DNA from: CAZXVW01 sp964644025
GTDB taxonomy: Bacteria > Acidobacteriota > Terriglobia > Bryobacterales > Bryobacteraceae
Assembly: GCA_964644025.1 (NCBI GenBank)
Contig: CAZXVW010000257.1
Coordinates: 1-5,221, forward strand
DNA length: 5,221 bases
Direction: 5' to 3'
The notes beneath the pieces are model-generated. The model saw nothing but the letters and a program-made list of their open reading frames with translations, was not told where the DNA came from and did no database searches. Made by a program: the position numbers and the translations under genes. Positions 1-4,969 of the stretch are shown piece after piece (positions within the stretch are counted from its first letter, which is position 1; every line of letters begins with the position of its first letter).

Positions 1-180
1 CACCGTTACGAAGTCCCCGCCGGCGCCACGGTGCACCGGCTGGAGACAGTGGCCCTGCCGGTCTCCTCTTCCGAGATCCGCGCCAAGTTGGCAGCCGGGG
101 AAGCCGTGCCGGAGCTTCCGCCGGAGGTCCTCGCCTACATCCGCAGCCACGGTCTCTATTCCGCCCGACCGGCGCGCTGA
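1..180 (+). CDS. nadD: Nicotinate-nucleotide adenylyltransferase, C-terminal 59 residues (partial)
   Basis: Frame 1 is open from the first base to TGA at 178-180 and encodes 59 residues; the start lies outside the window. The segment VSSSEIRAKLAAGE followed by LPPEVLAYIRSHGLY matches the C-terminal signature of NadD and related nucleotidyltransferases, where SS-x-IR contacts the nucleotide phosphates and the protein ends shortly after P-x-V-x-x-YI-x-x-x-x-LY. NadD transfers AMP from ATP to nicotinate mononucleotide, giving deamido-NAD in the cytosolic NAD pathway. The tail SARPAR after LY is a short, unremarkable extension. A bacterial pantetheine-phosphate adenylyltransferase (CoaD) shares the fold, but its C-terminus differs, so NadD is preferred. 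The catalytic N-terminal (H-x-G-H type) motif cannot be checked because it lies outside the window. Confidence 0.9.
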   Translation, partial: HRYEVPAGATVHRLETVALPVSSSEIRAKLAAGEAVPELPPEVLAYIRSHGLYSARPAR

Positions 181-202
181 CCCCGCCCCGGAACAGGCCG
201 CC

Positions 203-217
203 CGCCGGAGGCCGGCG
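203..217. other. Short GC-rich inverted repeat between nadD and the LarA-like gene
   Basis: CGCCGG at 203-208 pairs with CCGGCG at 212-217 around the triloop AGG. It begins 22 bases after the nadD stop and has no T-run behind it, so it is at most a weak, possibly factor-assisted terminator for nadD. It also lies 10 bases upstream of the -10-like TACAAT at 227, so it could instead belong to the downstream promoter region. Confidence 0.35.
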
Positions 218-226
218 CCCGGCTGT

Positions 227-232
227 TACAAT
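227..232 (+). promoter_or_regulatory. -10-like hexamer directly ahead of the LarA-like gene (leaderless start)
   Basis: TACAAT at 227-232 matches the sigma-70 -10 consensus at five of six positions and stands out in GC-rich surroundings. The ATG is at 239, only 6 bases beyond it, so initiation about 7 bases downstream would place the transcript start on or beside the A of the start codon. No Shine-Dalgarno sequence lies at a useful distance; the only GGAGG-like stretch (207-211) is about 28 bases upstream. No recognisable -35 hexamer is present at 16-18 bases. Inferred leaderless transcript. Confidence 0.5.
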
Positions 233-238
233 TCGATC

Positions 239-1516
239 ATGTCGTTTCCTCGCCTGTTACGGGTTCGCCAGCATTTTCCGGATCGGAGTCTCAAAGATAT
301 TCCGGGGGAGGTAGAGCGGCAGCTCGCGGAGGTGGAGTTCGCCTCCCGGCTCAAGACAGGCGATCGCGTGGCCATCGGGGTCGGCAGCCGGGGGATCGCC
401 AATGCCGCGGTGATTGTGCGCGCCGCGGTGGATTATTGGAAAAGCCGGGGAATGAAGCCATTCCTGTTCCCGGCCATGGGCAGCCACGGGGGCGCCACCC
501 CCGAGGGACAGGCGGAGGTCCTGGCCAGGTTCGGCATCACGGAAGCCGCCATGGGCTGTCCGGTAGTCAGCCAGTTCGACGTTGTTTCTACCGGGCCGAC
601 CCCGGAGGGAATCGAGACCTGGATGGACCGGGCCGCCTATGAGAGCGACGGCATCCTGCTGGTCAATCGCGTGAAATGGCACACCGACTACGGCGACACC
701 ATTGAAAGCGGGCTGTTCAAGATGATGGCCATCGGTCTTGGCAAGTTCGCCGGGGCCCGCCGGTATCATACTCACGCTTACCGGATGGGCTTGCGGAAGG
801 TGGTGCGCACGGTGGGCCGCCAGATCCTGAAGACCGGCAAGATCCTGGGCGGGCTGGCCATCCTGGAAGATGCCAATCATAATACCGCCCAGGTCACCGC
901 CGTGCCCGCGGAACGGATGGAAGCCGCCGAAGAGGAACTGCTGGCGCTGGTGAAATCCTGGATGGGGCATATCCCCGTCCCGGAAGTCGACATCCTGATC
1001 GTGGATGAGATGGGCAAGGACATCAGCGGCACCGGCATGGATACCAAGATCATCAACCGCAGCGTGCACGCCGCTTACAACCCCTGGTCGTCCGCCCCGC
1101 GCATCGGCCGTATTTTCGTTCGCACCCTGACCAGCCTGTCCTACGGCAGCGCCGTCGGCGTCGGCTTGGCGGACATGATCACCGACCGGCTGCTGGAGGC
1201 GATCGACTGGGAACCGACCAGCATCAACGTTCTCACCTCGGGAGCCCTTGCCGCCGCTCGAGTTCCGCTTCATTATCCGACGGACCGCGAGTGCCTGGAT
1301 AGACTTGCCCTTACGGTGGGAAAACTCGATCCGCTCGAGGTCACCTACTGCTGGATTCGCAACACGCTGGAACTCGGCCGGGCCCTGGTGAGCGAGAATC
1401 TCCGTCCGGTGATCGAAACGAACCAGGCGCTGGAGATCATCGGATCGCCGCTGGAAATGACGTTTGACGAAGCGGGAAACCTGCCGGAACCATTAGCTCC
1501 GCACCGGCAATGGTAG
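239..1516 (+). CDS. LarA-like (lactate racemase N-terminal domain / DUF2088 type) protein, 425 aa
   Basis: The protein has the landmarks of the LarA-like DUF2088 superfamily: GVGSRGI at residues 47-53, AMGSHGGAT at 79-87 (H83 matches the conserved histidine after the glycines in LarA), NRVKWHTD at 143-150, SGLFKMMAIGLGK at 157-168, a histidine pair at H177/H179, and VDEMGKDISGTGMD at 255-268. Lactate racemase LarA uses a nickel-pincer nucleotide to interconvert 2-hydroxyacids, and many homologues act on other or unknown hydroxyacids, so the substrate here is not assignable. Length (425) is close to LarA. There is no signal peptide or membrane segment, so it is probably cytosolic. The ATG at 239 is supported by family-like N-terminal sequence, despite lacking a Shine-Dalgarno, and by the -10 hexamer 6 bases upstream. 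No cofactor genes (larB, larC, larE) lie nearby. It follows nadD after 58 bases but appears to have its own promoter. Family membership is strong; enzymatic activity is inferred. Confidence 0.8.
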   Translation: MSFPRLLRVRQHFPDRSLKDIPGEVERQLAEVEFASRLKTGDRVAIGVGSRGIANAAVIVRAAVDYWKSRGMKPFLFPAMGSHGGATPEGQAEVLARFGITEAAMGCPVVSQFDVVSTGPTPEGIETWMDRAAYESDGILLVNRVKWHTDYGDTIESGLFKMMAIGLGKFAGARRYHTHAYRMGLRKVVRTVGRQILKTGKILGGLAILEDANHNTAQVTAVPAERMEAAEEELLALVKSWMGHIPVPEVDILIVDEMGKDISGTGMDTKIINRSVHAAYNPWSSAPRIGRIFVRTLTSLSYGSAVGVGLADMITDRLLEAIDWEPTSINVLTSGALAAARVPLHYPTDRECLDRLALTVGKLDPLEVTYCWIRNTLELGRALVSENLRPVIETNQALEIIGSPLEMTFDEAGNLPEPLAPHRQW

Positions 1517-1518
1517 CC

Positions 1519-1539
1519 GCGGCCGCTGGAAACGGCCGC
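1519..1539 (+). other. Hairpin just after the LarA-like stop codon
   Basis: GCGGCCG at 1519-1525 and CGGCCGC at 1533-1539 form a 7-bp GC stem with a 7-base loop, starting 3 bases after the TAG. No T-run follows, so it is a poor intrinsic terminator by itself. It may stabilise the 3' end or slow polymerase ahead of the stronger hairpin at 1584-1624. Confidence 0.35.
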
Positions 1540-1577
1540 TCACGCCGGGAGGCGCCGGTATGATGACGTGTCGGCCG

Positions 1578-1624
1578 AAGAAAAAGAAAATGGGCGCGAG
1601 GCAGTGCCCCGCGCCCACTTTCTT
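1578..1624 (-). terminator. Intrinsic terminator of flp, possibly bidirectional
   Basis: TGGGCGCG at 1591-1598 pairs perfectly with CGCGCCCA at 1610-1617. After one mismatch the stem continues with AAGAAA (1584-1589) against TTTCTT (1619-1624). Read on the minus strand from the flp stop at 1643, the GC stem is followed by a long T-rich run (complement of 1578-1590), the classic factor-independent layout, 19 bases after the gene. On the plus strand the trailing CTTTCTT is weaker, but could also stop transcription arriving from the LarA-like gene 62 bases upstream, the usual arrangement between convergent genes. Confidence 0.8.
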
Positions 1625-1642
1625 ATGCGAACAGGATGATCG

Positions 1643-1831
1643 CTAGCCTTGCGCAGCAGCATTCGACATCGCTGCCGAGATCTTGCTGAACACAGTGCTG
1701 ATGCTGGTTGCGACGCCCGGCATGATGGCGCCGGCCGCCACAGCGACGAACCCGGCCATCAGGGCGTACTCAATGAGGTCCTGACCGCGGGTGTCCTTCC
1801 AAATATTGAGCTTCCAAATCAAACGTGTCAT
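1643..1831 (-). CDS. flp: Flp-type (type IVb) pilin precursor, 62 aa
   Basis: The 62-residue product is a typical Flp prepilin: a short basic leader (residues 1-16), then G16-Q17-D18-L19-I20-E21-Y22, where the prepilin peptidase (TadV/CpaA) cuts after G16, leaving the conserved Glu5 and Tyr6 of the mature pilin. Residues 23-46 form the hydrophobic helix (ALMAGFVAVAAGAIMPG onward), and the tail is Ala/Ser-rich and ends in QG. The mature pilin is about 46 residues. Flp subunits polymerise into Tad-type fibres used for surface attachment. The start at 1831 is chosen because GGAGAG (1847-1842 on the minus strand) lies 10 bases upstream and because prepilin leaders are short; an upstream in-frame start at 1903 would give an unlikely 40-residue leader. 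No tad/cpa assembly genes are present in the window, so it is an orphan copy here. It has its own terminator and a long upstream leader, consistent with a single-gene transcript. Confidence 0.9.
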   Translation of the reverse strand: MTRLIWKLNIWKDTRGQDLIEYALMAGFVAVAAGAIMPGVATSISTVFSKISAAMSNAAAQG

Positions 1832-1841
1832 ATCTTGCTTT

Positions 1842-1852
1842 CTCTCCTCTCC
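1842..1852 (-). promoter_or_regulatory. Purine-rich ribosome binding site of flp
   Basis: On the minus strand this reads GGAGAGGAGAG, two overlapping GGAGAG copies, with the nearer one ending 10 bases before the ATG at 1831. It decides the start of flp against the longer in-frame alternative. Its strength fits a highly expressed structural pilin subunit. Confidence 0.7.
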
Positions 1853-1917
1853 CTGCAACTCGGGGTTTTTTGCAATTGCTAAGCTAAAGGTAACATTCAA
1901 CAAGGAACCAGAGAATT

Positions 1918-1939
1918 AGGTGAACCACCTAGATGAACC
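1918..1939. repeat. Small inverted and direct repeats in the flp leader
   Basis: AGGTG (1918-1922) and CACCT (1926-1930) form a perfect 5-bp inverted repeat with a 3-base spacer, and TGAACC occurs twice in the same orientation (1921-1926 and 1934-1939), 13 bases apart. They lie about 90-110 bases upstream of the flp ATG in an AT-richer patch. They could be protein-binding sites for a regulator of flp, but no known operator was recognised and short repeats like these can arise by chance. Confidence 0.3.
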
Positions 1940-2149
1940 TATAAAACGGCCGAACTTTAGAAGGGAAAAACCGGTCATCCCCGACCAGGCGGAAGCAGTG
2001 TTCTCGATCCTGCACCGGCGGGAGGGCAGGGTCAGGCTGGCCGCGGCGAACGGGACGCCCGCGACGCCACCGACGGCAGAGCTAGGCGAGCAATAGGTGT
2101 CCGCTGGCAGGGAACATCTTCCGGGCGCTCCGAGGAAGGCGAACAAGGC

Positions 2150-2186
2150 CCCCAGGTGACGCGCCGTCCGGGCACGTCACCTGGGG
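2150..2186. repeat. Strong isolated hairpin / extragenic palindrome
   Basis: CCCCAGGTGACG at 2150-2161 is the exact reverse complement of CGTCACCTGGGG at 2175-2186. Inside the loop, GCC (2163-2165) pairs with GGC (2171-2173) in the same register after one mismatch, leaving a 5-base terminal loop. Neither side has a real T-run (plus strand continues with pyrimidine-rich CGTCTCTCTCC), so it is not a standard terminator. It lies 181 bases past the kbl stop and about 320 bases upstream of flp. Options are a repetitive extragenic palindrome, an mRNA 3'-end stabiliser for kbl, or part of a structured RNA. Confidence 0.6.
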
Positions 2187-2366
2187 CGTCTCTCTCCGGC
2201 AGCGTGGAGATCACCGAACTCCGACAAATGAATAGCGAGGCCGTGGCATCTTGGCTTTGGGCTATCACGGAGGATACGGGCCACGGCCATCCTCACCTTT
2301 GTTATCGGCGGCCTTCACTTGGAACTTTAAACCATGGCATAGCCGCCGAGGGGTCCACGGTGACTC

Positions 2367-3554
2367 TCAGAGAATGCCGACCCGCTTGGCCGCCCGCACG
2401 GCCATCTCCAGTGAGCGATCCAACTGCTCCCGCGTATGCGTCGCGGTAACAATCGTGCGCACCCGGGCCTTGCCCTTTGGCACGGTCGGGTAGCCGATGC
2501 CGGTAGCCAGAACGCCTTCCTCGAACAAGGCCTGGGAAAACGCGTGCGCCTTCGCCGCTTCGCCCACCATGATCGGGGTAATGGGCGTTTCGCTGGCCCC
2601 GGTCTGGAAACCGGCCGAGCGGAGGTTCTCCTTGAAGTATTTCGTGTTGCGCCAAAGGTTTTCGATCCGCTCCGGCTCGCTTTCCAGGATGTCGAAGGCC
2701 GCCAGACAGGCGGCCGCCACAGCCGGCGGGTGGGAAGTGGAGAACAGGAAGGGGCGGCCCCGGTGGTAGAGGAACTCGATCAGGTCCCGGCTGCCGCACA
2801 CATAACCGCCCAGTACGCCGATGGCTTTTGAGAGCGTGCCGACCTGGATGTCGACGCGCCCGTGCAAGCTGAAGTGGTCCACCGTTCCCCGGCCTGACCG
2901 GCCAAGAACGCCGGAAGCGTGGGCATCGTCAATCATCATGATTGCCCCGTGCCGCTCGGCGATCTCCACCAGTTCCGGCAGCGGGGCGACATCCCCGTCC
3001 ATGGAAAACACGCCGTCGGTGATGAGCAGCTTCCGGCCCGCAGTAGCGTCCAGTTCATCAAGAATCGCGTCCGCGGCGGCCGCGTCACGGTGGGGAAAGA
3101 CCTTGATCTTCGCCTTGGAGAGGCGGCAGCCGTCAATGATGGAGGCATGGTTCAGCTCGTCAGAAATGATGTAATCGGTGGGACCGAGAATTGCGGAGAC
3201 GGTGCCAGCATTGGCTGTGAAACCGGACTGGAACACCACGCTGGCCTCGGTCCCCTTGAAGGCGGCGATCCGGCGCTCCAGCTCCAGGTGCACGCTCATC
3301 GTGCCCGAGATGGTACGCACGGCACCGGAACCAACGCCGTACTTGCGGGTCGCCTCCAGGGCCGCCTCGACCAGTTTGGGATGGTTGGCCAGCCCGAGGT
3401 AGTTGTTCGAAGCGAGGTTGATCACCTCCTTGCCGTCAAACTGGGAAACCGGCTCGCAAGCCGACTGCAGCTCGCGTAACCGCTGGTAGGTGCCGGCCTC
3501 GCGCCAGGCTTGTAATTGTTCACCCAAGTACGCTAGCGGATTTGCTCGTTCCAT
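2367..3554 (-). CDS. kbl: Glycine C-acetyltransferase (2-amino-3-ketobutyrate CoA ligase), 395 aa
   Basis: A fold-type I PLP enzyme of the alpha-oxoamine synthase family. Landmarks in order: LASNNYLGLANHPK (47-60), GVGSGAVRTISGTM (73-86), VFQSGFTANAG (107-117), SDELNHASIIDGCRLS (131-146, H136 stacking on PLP), TDGVFSMDGD (179-188), IDDAHASGVLG (208-218, Asp and His contacting the cofactor), TLSKAIGVLGGYVCG (240-254, with K243 as the Schiff-base lysine) and a conserved C-terminal arginine at R366. Kbl condenses glycine with acetyl-CoA to 2-amino-3-ketobutyrate, or runs in reverse in threonine breakdown. Length matches the E. coli enzyme (398). BioF (8-amino-7-oxononanoate synthase) is the close alternative, and many bacteria annotate this subgroup either way; no tdh or bio gene is nearby to decide. 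The start at 3554 is preferred because AGGTGA lies 7 bases upstream and the residues before it in the longer frame are not family-like. Confidence 0.88.
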   Translation of the reverse strand: MERANPLAYLGEQLQAWREAGTYQRLRELQSACEPVSQFDGKEVINLASNNYLGLANHPKLVEAALEATRKYGVGSGAVRTISGTMSVHLELERRIAAFKGTEASVVFQSGFTANAGTVSAILGPTDYIISDELNHASIIDGCRLSKAKIKVFPHRDAAAADAILDELDATAGRKLLITDGVFSMDGDVAPLPELVEIAERHGAIMMIDDAHASGVLGRSGRGTVDHFSLHGRVDIQVGTLSKAIGVLGGYVCGSRDLIEFLYHRGRPFLFSTSHPPAVAAACLAAFDILESEPERIENLWRNTKYFKENLRSAGFQTGASETPITPIMVGEAAKAHAFSQALFEEGVLATGIGYPTVPKGKARVRTIVTATHTREQLDRSLEMAVRAAKRVGIL

Positions 3555-3561
3555 GACTGAT

Positions 3562-3567
3562 TCACCT
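3562..3567 (-). promoter_or_regulatory. Shine-Dalgarno sequence of kbl
   Basis: On the minus strand AGGTGA ends 7 bases before the ATG at 3554. It fixes the kbl start against the open frame that extends upstream to 3737, which would overlap the divergent nfeD-like gene. Confidence 0.7.
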
Positions 3568-3590
3568 GTCAAACCGGGAATGGCTGTCAC

Positions 3591-3597
3591 TACTATA
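3591..3597. promoter_or_regulatory. Symmetric -10 element for divergent kbl and nfeD-like genes
   Basis: The seven bases TACTATA read as TACTAT on the plus strand (3591-3596) and TATAGT on the minus strand (3597-3592), so both orientations match TA-N3-T. The minus-strand copy would give kbl a leader of about 30 bases containing its Shine-Dalgarno; the plus-strand copy would give the nfeD-like gene a leader of about 55 bases. No good -35 hexamer is visible for either. Confidence 0.45.
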
Positions 3598-3610
3598 CCG
3601 AAAACGATGC

Positions 3611-3635
3611 CAGCCGGCCGCGGCCGCGCCGGCTG
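3611..3635. repeat. GC palindrome in the kbl / nfeD-like intergenic region
   Basis: CAGCCGGC at 3611-3618 pairs with GCCGGCTG at 3628-3635 around a 9-base GC loop. If the plus-strand -10 at 3591 is used, this hairpin falls inside the 5' leader of the nfeD-like transcript, ending 24 bases before its ATG; on the minus strand it lies upstream of the kbl promoter, where it could serve as an operator. Confidence 0.45.
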
Positions 3636-3659
3636 TGCGACATTGGAAGCCAGCGGACA

Positions 3660-4049
3660 ATGACGACGTTTCAGCGCTACTGGCTCATCCAGGTTCCCGG
3701 GTGGCTGCTGGCCGGGGCGATCCTGTACGCGCTCCATCGCTGGTTTGGGTTGCCGGCCTGGCTGGCCGCGCTCCTGCTGGCCGGTGACGTGGCCAAGGAT
3801 TTTCTCCTGTATCCGTTTCTCCGGCGGGCTTACGAGACGGGCGGGCCAAGCGCGATGGACCGCCTGGTGGGCGCGACCGGAATCGCCAGGGAGAAGCTGG
3901 ATCCAGCAGGCTACGCCGAAATCGGCGGGGAACTCTGGCGCGCCACGTGCGCCCCGGCTGACAACCCAATCGCGGCCGGCTCCCGGATCAAGGTGATCGA
4001 GGCACGGGGCATGAGCGTAGTTGTTATCCGGGACCGGGGAACCGGCTAA
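3660..4049 (+). CDS. Small NfeD-like membrane protein with C-terminal OB domain, 129 aa
   Basis: Two hydrophobic segments come first (about residues 8-28, and 31-53 containing AWLAALLLAGDVAKDFLLYPF-type sequence). A soluble domain follows at about 68-124: LVGATGIAREKLDPAGY, then EIGGELWRATC, then PIAAGSRIKVIEARGMSVVV. This order (G-x-x-G-x-A ... L-x-P-x-G ... I-x-G-x-x-W-x-A ... I-x-x-G-x-x-V-x-V) is the NfeD OB-fold signature. NfeD proteins usually partner a stomatin/SPFH protein at the inner membrane and are thought to support membrane organisation. This is the short class lacking the ClpP-like protease domain. No stomatin gene is in the window. The ATG at 3660 is preceded by a weak GGAAG 10 bases upstream. 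The gene is divergent from kbl and convergent with the DUF1080 gene, 28 bases from its end. Confidence 0.75.
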   Translation: MTTFQRYWLIQVPGWLLAGAILYALHRWFGLPAWLAALLLAGDVAKDFLLYPFLRRAYETGGPSAMDRLVGATGIAREKLDPAGYAEIGGELWRATCAPADNPIAAGSRIKVIEARGMSVVVIRDRGTG

Positions 4050-4077
4050 CAGGGCCGATGCCGGCGGCGCGGCTGCT

Positions 4078-4941
4078 TCAGCGCTGTGGCGGCAGCGGCC
4101 GGATCTTGAGGTTGCGGAACCACGCTTCGTCGTTGTGGTGCTGCAGGGCGATCGGCGTTACCTTGTGCGGCTGCTGGGTCAGCAATTCGTAGACCCGCGA
4201 GGACGTGGTCCAGCGTTTCGCCAGCCCGGCGGCAATCTCCTTCGAGTTAAGCTCAGCTTCAACAACCTTGACTCCGTTCAGCCAGTGCTCGACGTGATTG
4301 CCGCGCAGCACGATCCGGGAATGGTTGAACTGGCCTACCGGCCGCGCCATTGACCGCCGCGGCGCCACCAGTCCGTAGATTGCCCCGCTGGTCCGGTTCG
4401 CACCCCGCTTGGCATCCGGGTGACCGTGGTCGTCGATGAGCTGGTACTCAAAACCGATGAGGTACTCCTGGACCCTGACATTGGGGGCGATCCTGTCCCG
4501 GTGGCCCAGCCGGTGCCGCAATTCGTAATCCACGATGTCCTCGAAGCGCTTAGCATCGGGAGCCAGCTTGCCCTGTTCGAGCAGGGCCCGGTCCTGAATC
4601 CGGTACTTGACGCCGCTGTTGCCGCGCTGGGAAATGCGCCACTCGAAGACGAGCTCGAAATCGCCGAACGCCCCCGTGGTGACGAGGGGCTCCCGGATGC
4701 GTGGCCGGAGCACCGACTTGAGGCAGCCATCTTCGATCACCCAGGAATCGCCGGGCGGGTTTTTCCGGGATGGATCGTCCCAGCCGGTCATCGTCCGGCC
4801 GTCGAACAGCAATTTCCACCCGGCAGCCTTCTCCTCAGCCGTGAGAGCATTGAGCGCCGGCGGCTGCGCTGCGGCCAGGCGTGGTCCGGCGAGGGCCAGC
4901 AACCACGCCGGAGTTCCGGCCAGCATCGTTCTTCGCTGCAT
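4078..4941 (-). CDS. Exported DUF1080 (3-keto-disaccharide hydrolase family) protein, 287 aa
   Basis: Residues 1-25 are a signal peptide: M-Q-R-R-T-M-L start, a hydrophobic core rich in Leu/Ala, and an A-A-A cleavage site before Q26. The RR pair gives it a partly Tat-like look, but the motif is incomplete. The mature protein follows the DUF1080 concanavalin-like lectin/glucanase pattern: GWKLLFDGRTMTGW (41-54), SWVIEDGCL (66-74), FGDFELVFEWRISQRGNSGVKYR (92-114), GFEYQLIDD (163-171), SGAIYGL (185-191), FNHSRIVLRGNHVEHWLNG (205-223) and IALQHHNDEAWFRNLKI (264-280). Family members cleave 3-keto-glycosides or bind glycans outside the cytoplasm. The start at 4941 is chosen because it gives the signal peptide and sits 8 bases behind TAGAAT; MLAG at 4926 is a less likely alternative, and the longer open frame upstream is not protein-like. 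Residues about 115-160 form a charged insertion relative to compact members. It is divergent from a sulfatase-like gene, which suggests shared glycan use. Confidence 0.88.
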   Translation of the reverse strand: MQRRTMLAGTPAWLLALAGPRLAAAQPPALNALTAEEKAAGWKLLFDGRTMTGWDDPSRKNPPGDSWVIEDGCLKSVLRPRIREPLVTTGAFGDFELVFEWRISQRGNSGVKYRIQDRALLEQGKLAPDAKRFEDIVDYELRHRLGHRDRIAPNVRVQEYLIGFEYQLIDDHGHPDAKRGANRTSGAIYGLVAPRRSMARPVGQFNHSRIVLRGNHVEHWLNGVKVVEAELNSKEIAAGLAKRWTTSSRVYELLTQQPHKVTPIALQHHNDEAWFRNLKIRPLPPQR

Positions 4942-4949
4942 AGACCCCA

Positions 4950-4955
4950 ATTCTA
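4950..4955 (-). promoter_or_regulatory. -10-like hexamer of the DUF1080 gene (near-leaderless start)
   Basis: On the minus strand TAGAAT ends 8 bases before the ATG at 4941, so a transcript starting about 7 bases downstream would have a 5' leader of roughly 0-2 bases. The GGGG between it and the ATG is too close (3 bases) to act as a Shine-Dalgarno. The same arrangement is seen at the LarA-like gene. Confidence 0.45.
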
Positions 4956-4957
4956 CC

Positions 4958-4969
4958 GCCGGCGCCGGC
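4958..4969. repeat. Perfect 12-bp palindrome just upstream of the DUF1080 -10
   Basis: GCCGGCGCCGGC is its own reverse complement and lies 2 bases upstream of the minus-strand TAGAAT, in the spacer where RNA polymerase would sit. A repressor bound here would block the promoter. GC-rich palindromes are common in such genomes, so chance is possible. Confidence 0.4.

Larger units (their letters stand above)
1832..2366. other. Intergenic stretch between kbl and flp without a convincing gene
   Basis: This 535-base stretch lies downstream of kbl and upstream of flp, both on the minus strand. Bases 1832 to about 1975 are AT-richer than the rest of the window and probably hold the flp promoter and leader; no single promoter stands out (weak candidates on the minus strand are TTTATAGG near 1940 and a TTGTTG hexamer near 1900). 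Bases 1980-2366 are GC-rich with several short open frames on both strands that show no family resemblance or ribosome binding sites and are judged spurious. A strong hairpin sits at 2150-2186 and a weaker 6-bp stem at 2270-2275/2289-2294. No tRNA or known riboswitch was recognised. Confidence 0.6.

Noticed and set aside
257..1273. Long minus-strand open frame (338 codons) opposite the LarA-like gene
   Set aside because: It is antisense to a well-conserved gene, has Gly/His/Pro-rich low-information composition and no family motifs; long shadow frames are expected in GC-rich DNA.
1832..1903. N-terminal extension of flp from an upstream in-frame start
   Set aside because: It would give a 40-residue prepilin leader, unlike Flp proteins, while a strong ribosome binding site lies just ahead of the internal ATG at 1831.
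1916..2146. Minus-strand frame of 76 codons upstream of flp
   Set aside because: It has no ribosome binding site, no recognisable motif, and its 3' end runs through the AT-rich flp leader.
2196..2230. GGAGATCACCGAACTCC segment resembling part of a glycine-type riboswitch
   Set aside because: The companion conserved segments of that aptamer are absent and no glycine-metabolism gene lies downstream on the plus strand.
2156..2493. Plus-strand short open frames of 80-97 codons in the kbl-flp gap
   Set aside because: They overlap each other in different frames, run into kbl antisense, and show no family resemblance or ribosome binding site.
3555..3737. 61-residue N-terminal extension of kbl
   Set aside because: The extension is not family-like, overlaps the divergent nfeD-like gene, and AGGTGA sits 7 bases ahead of the ATG at 3554.
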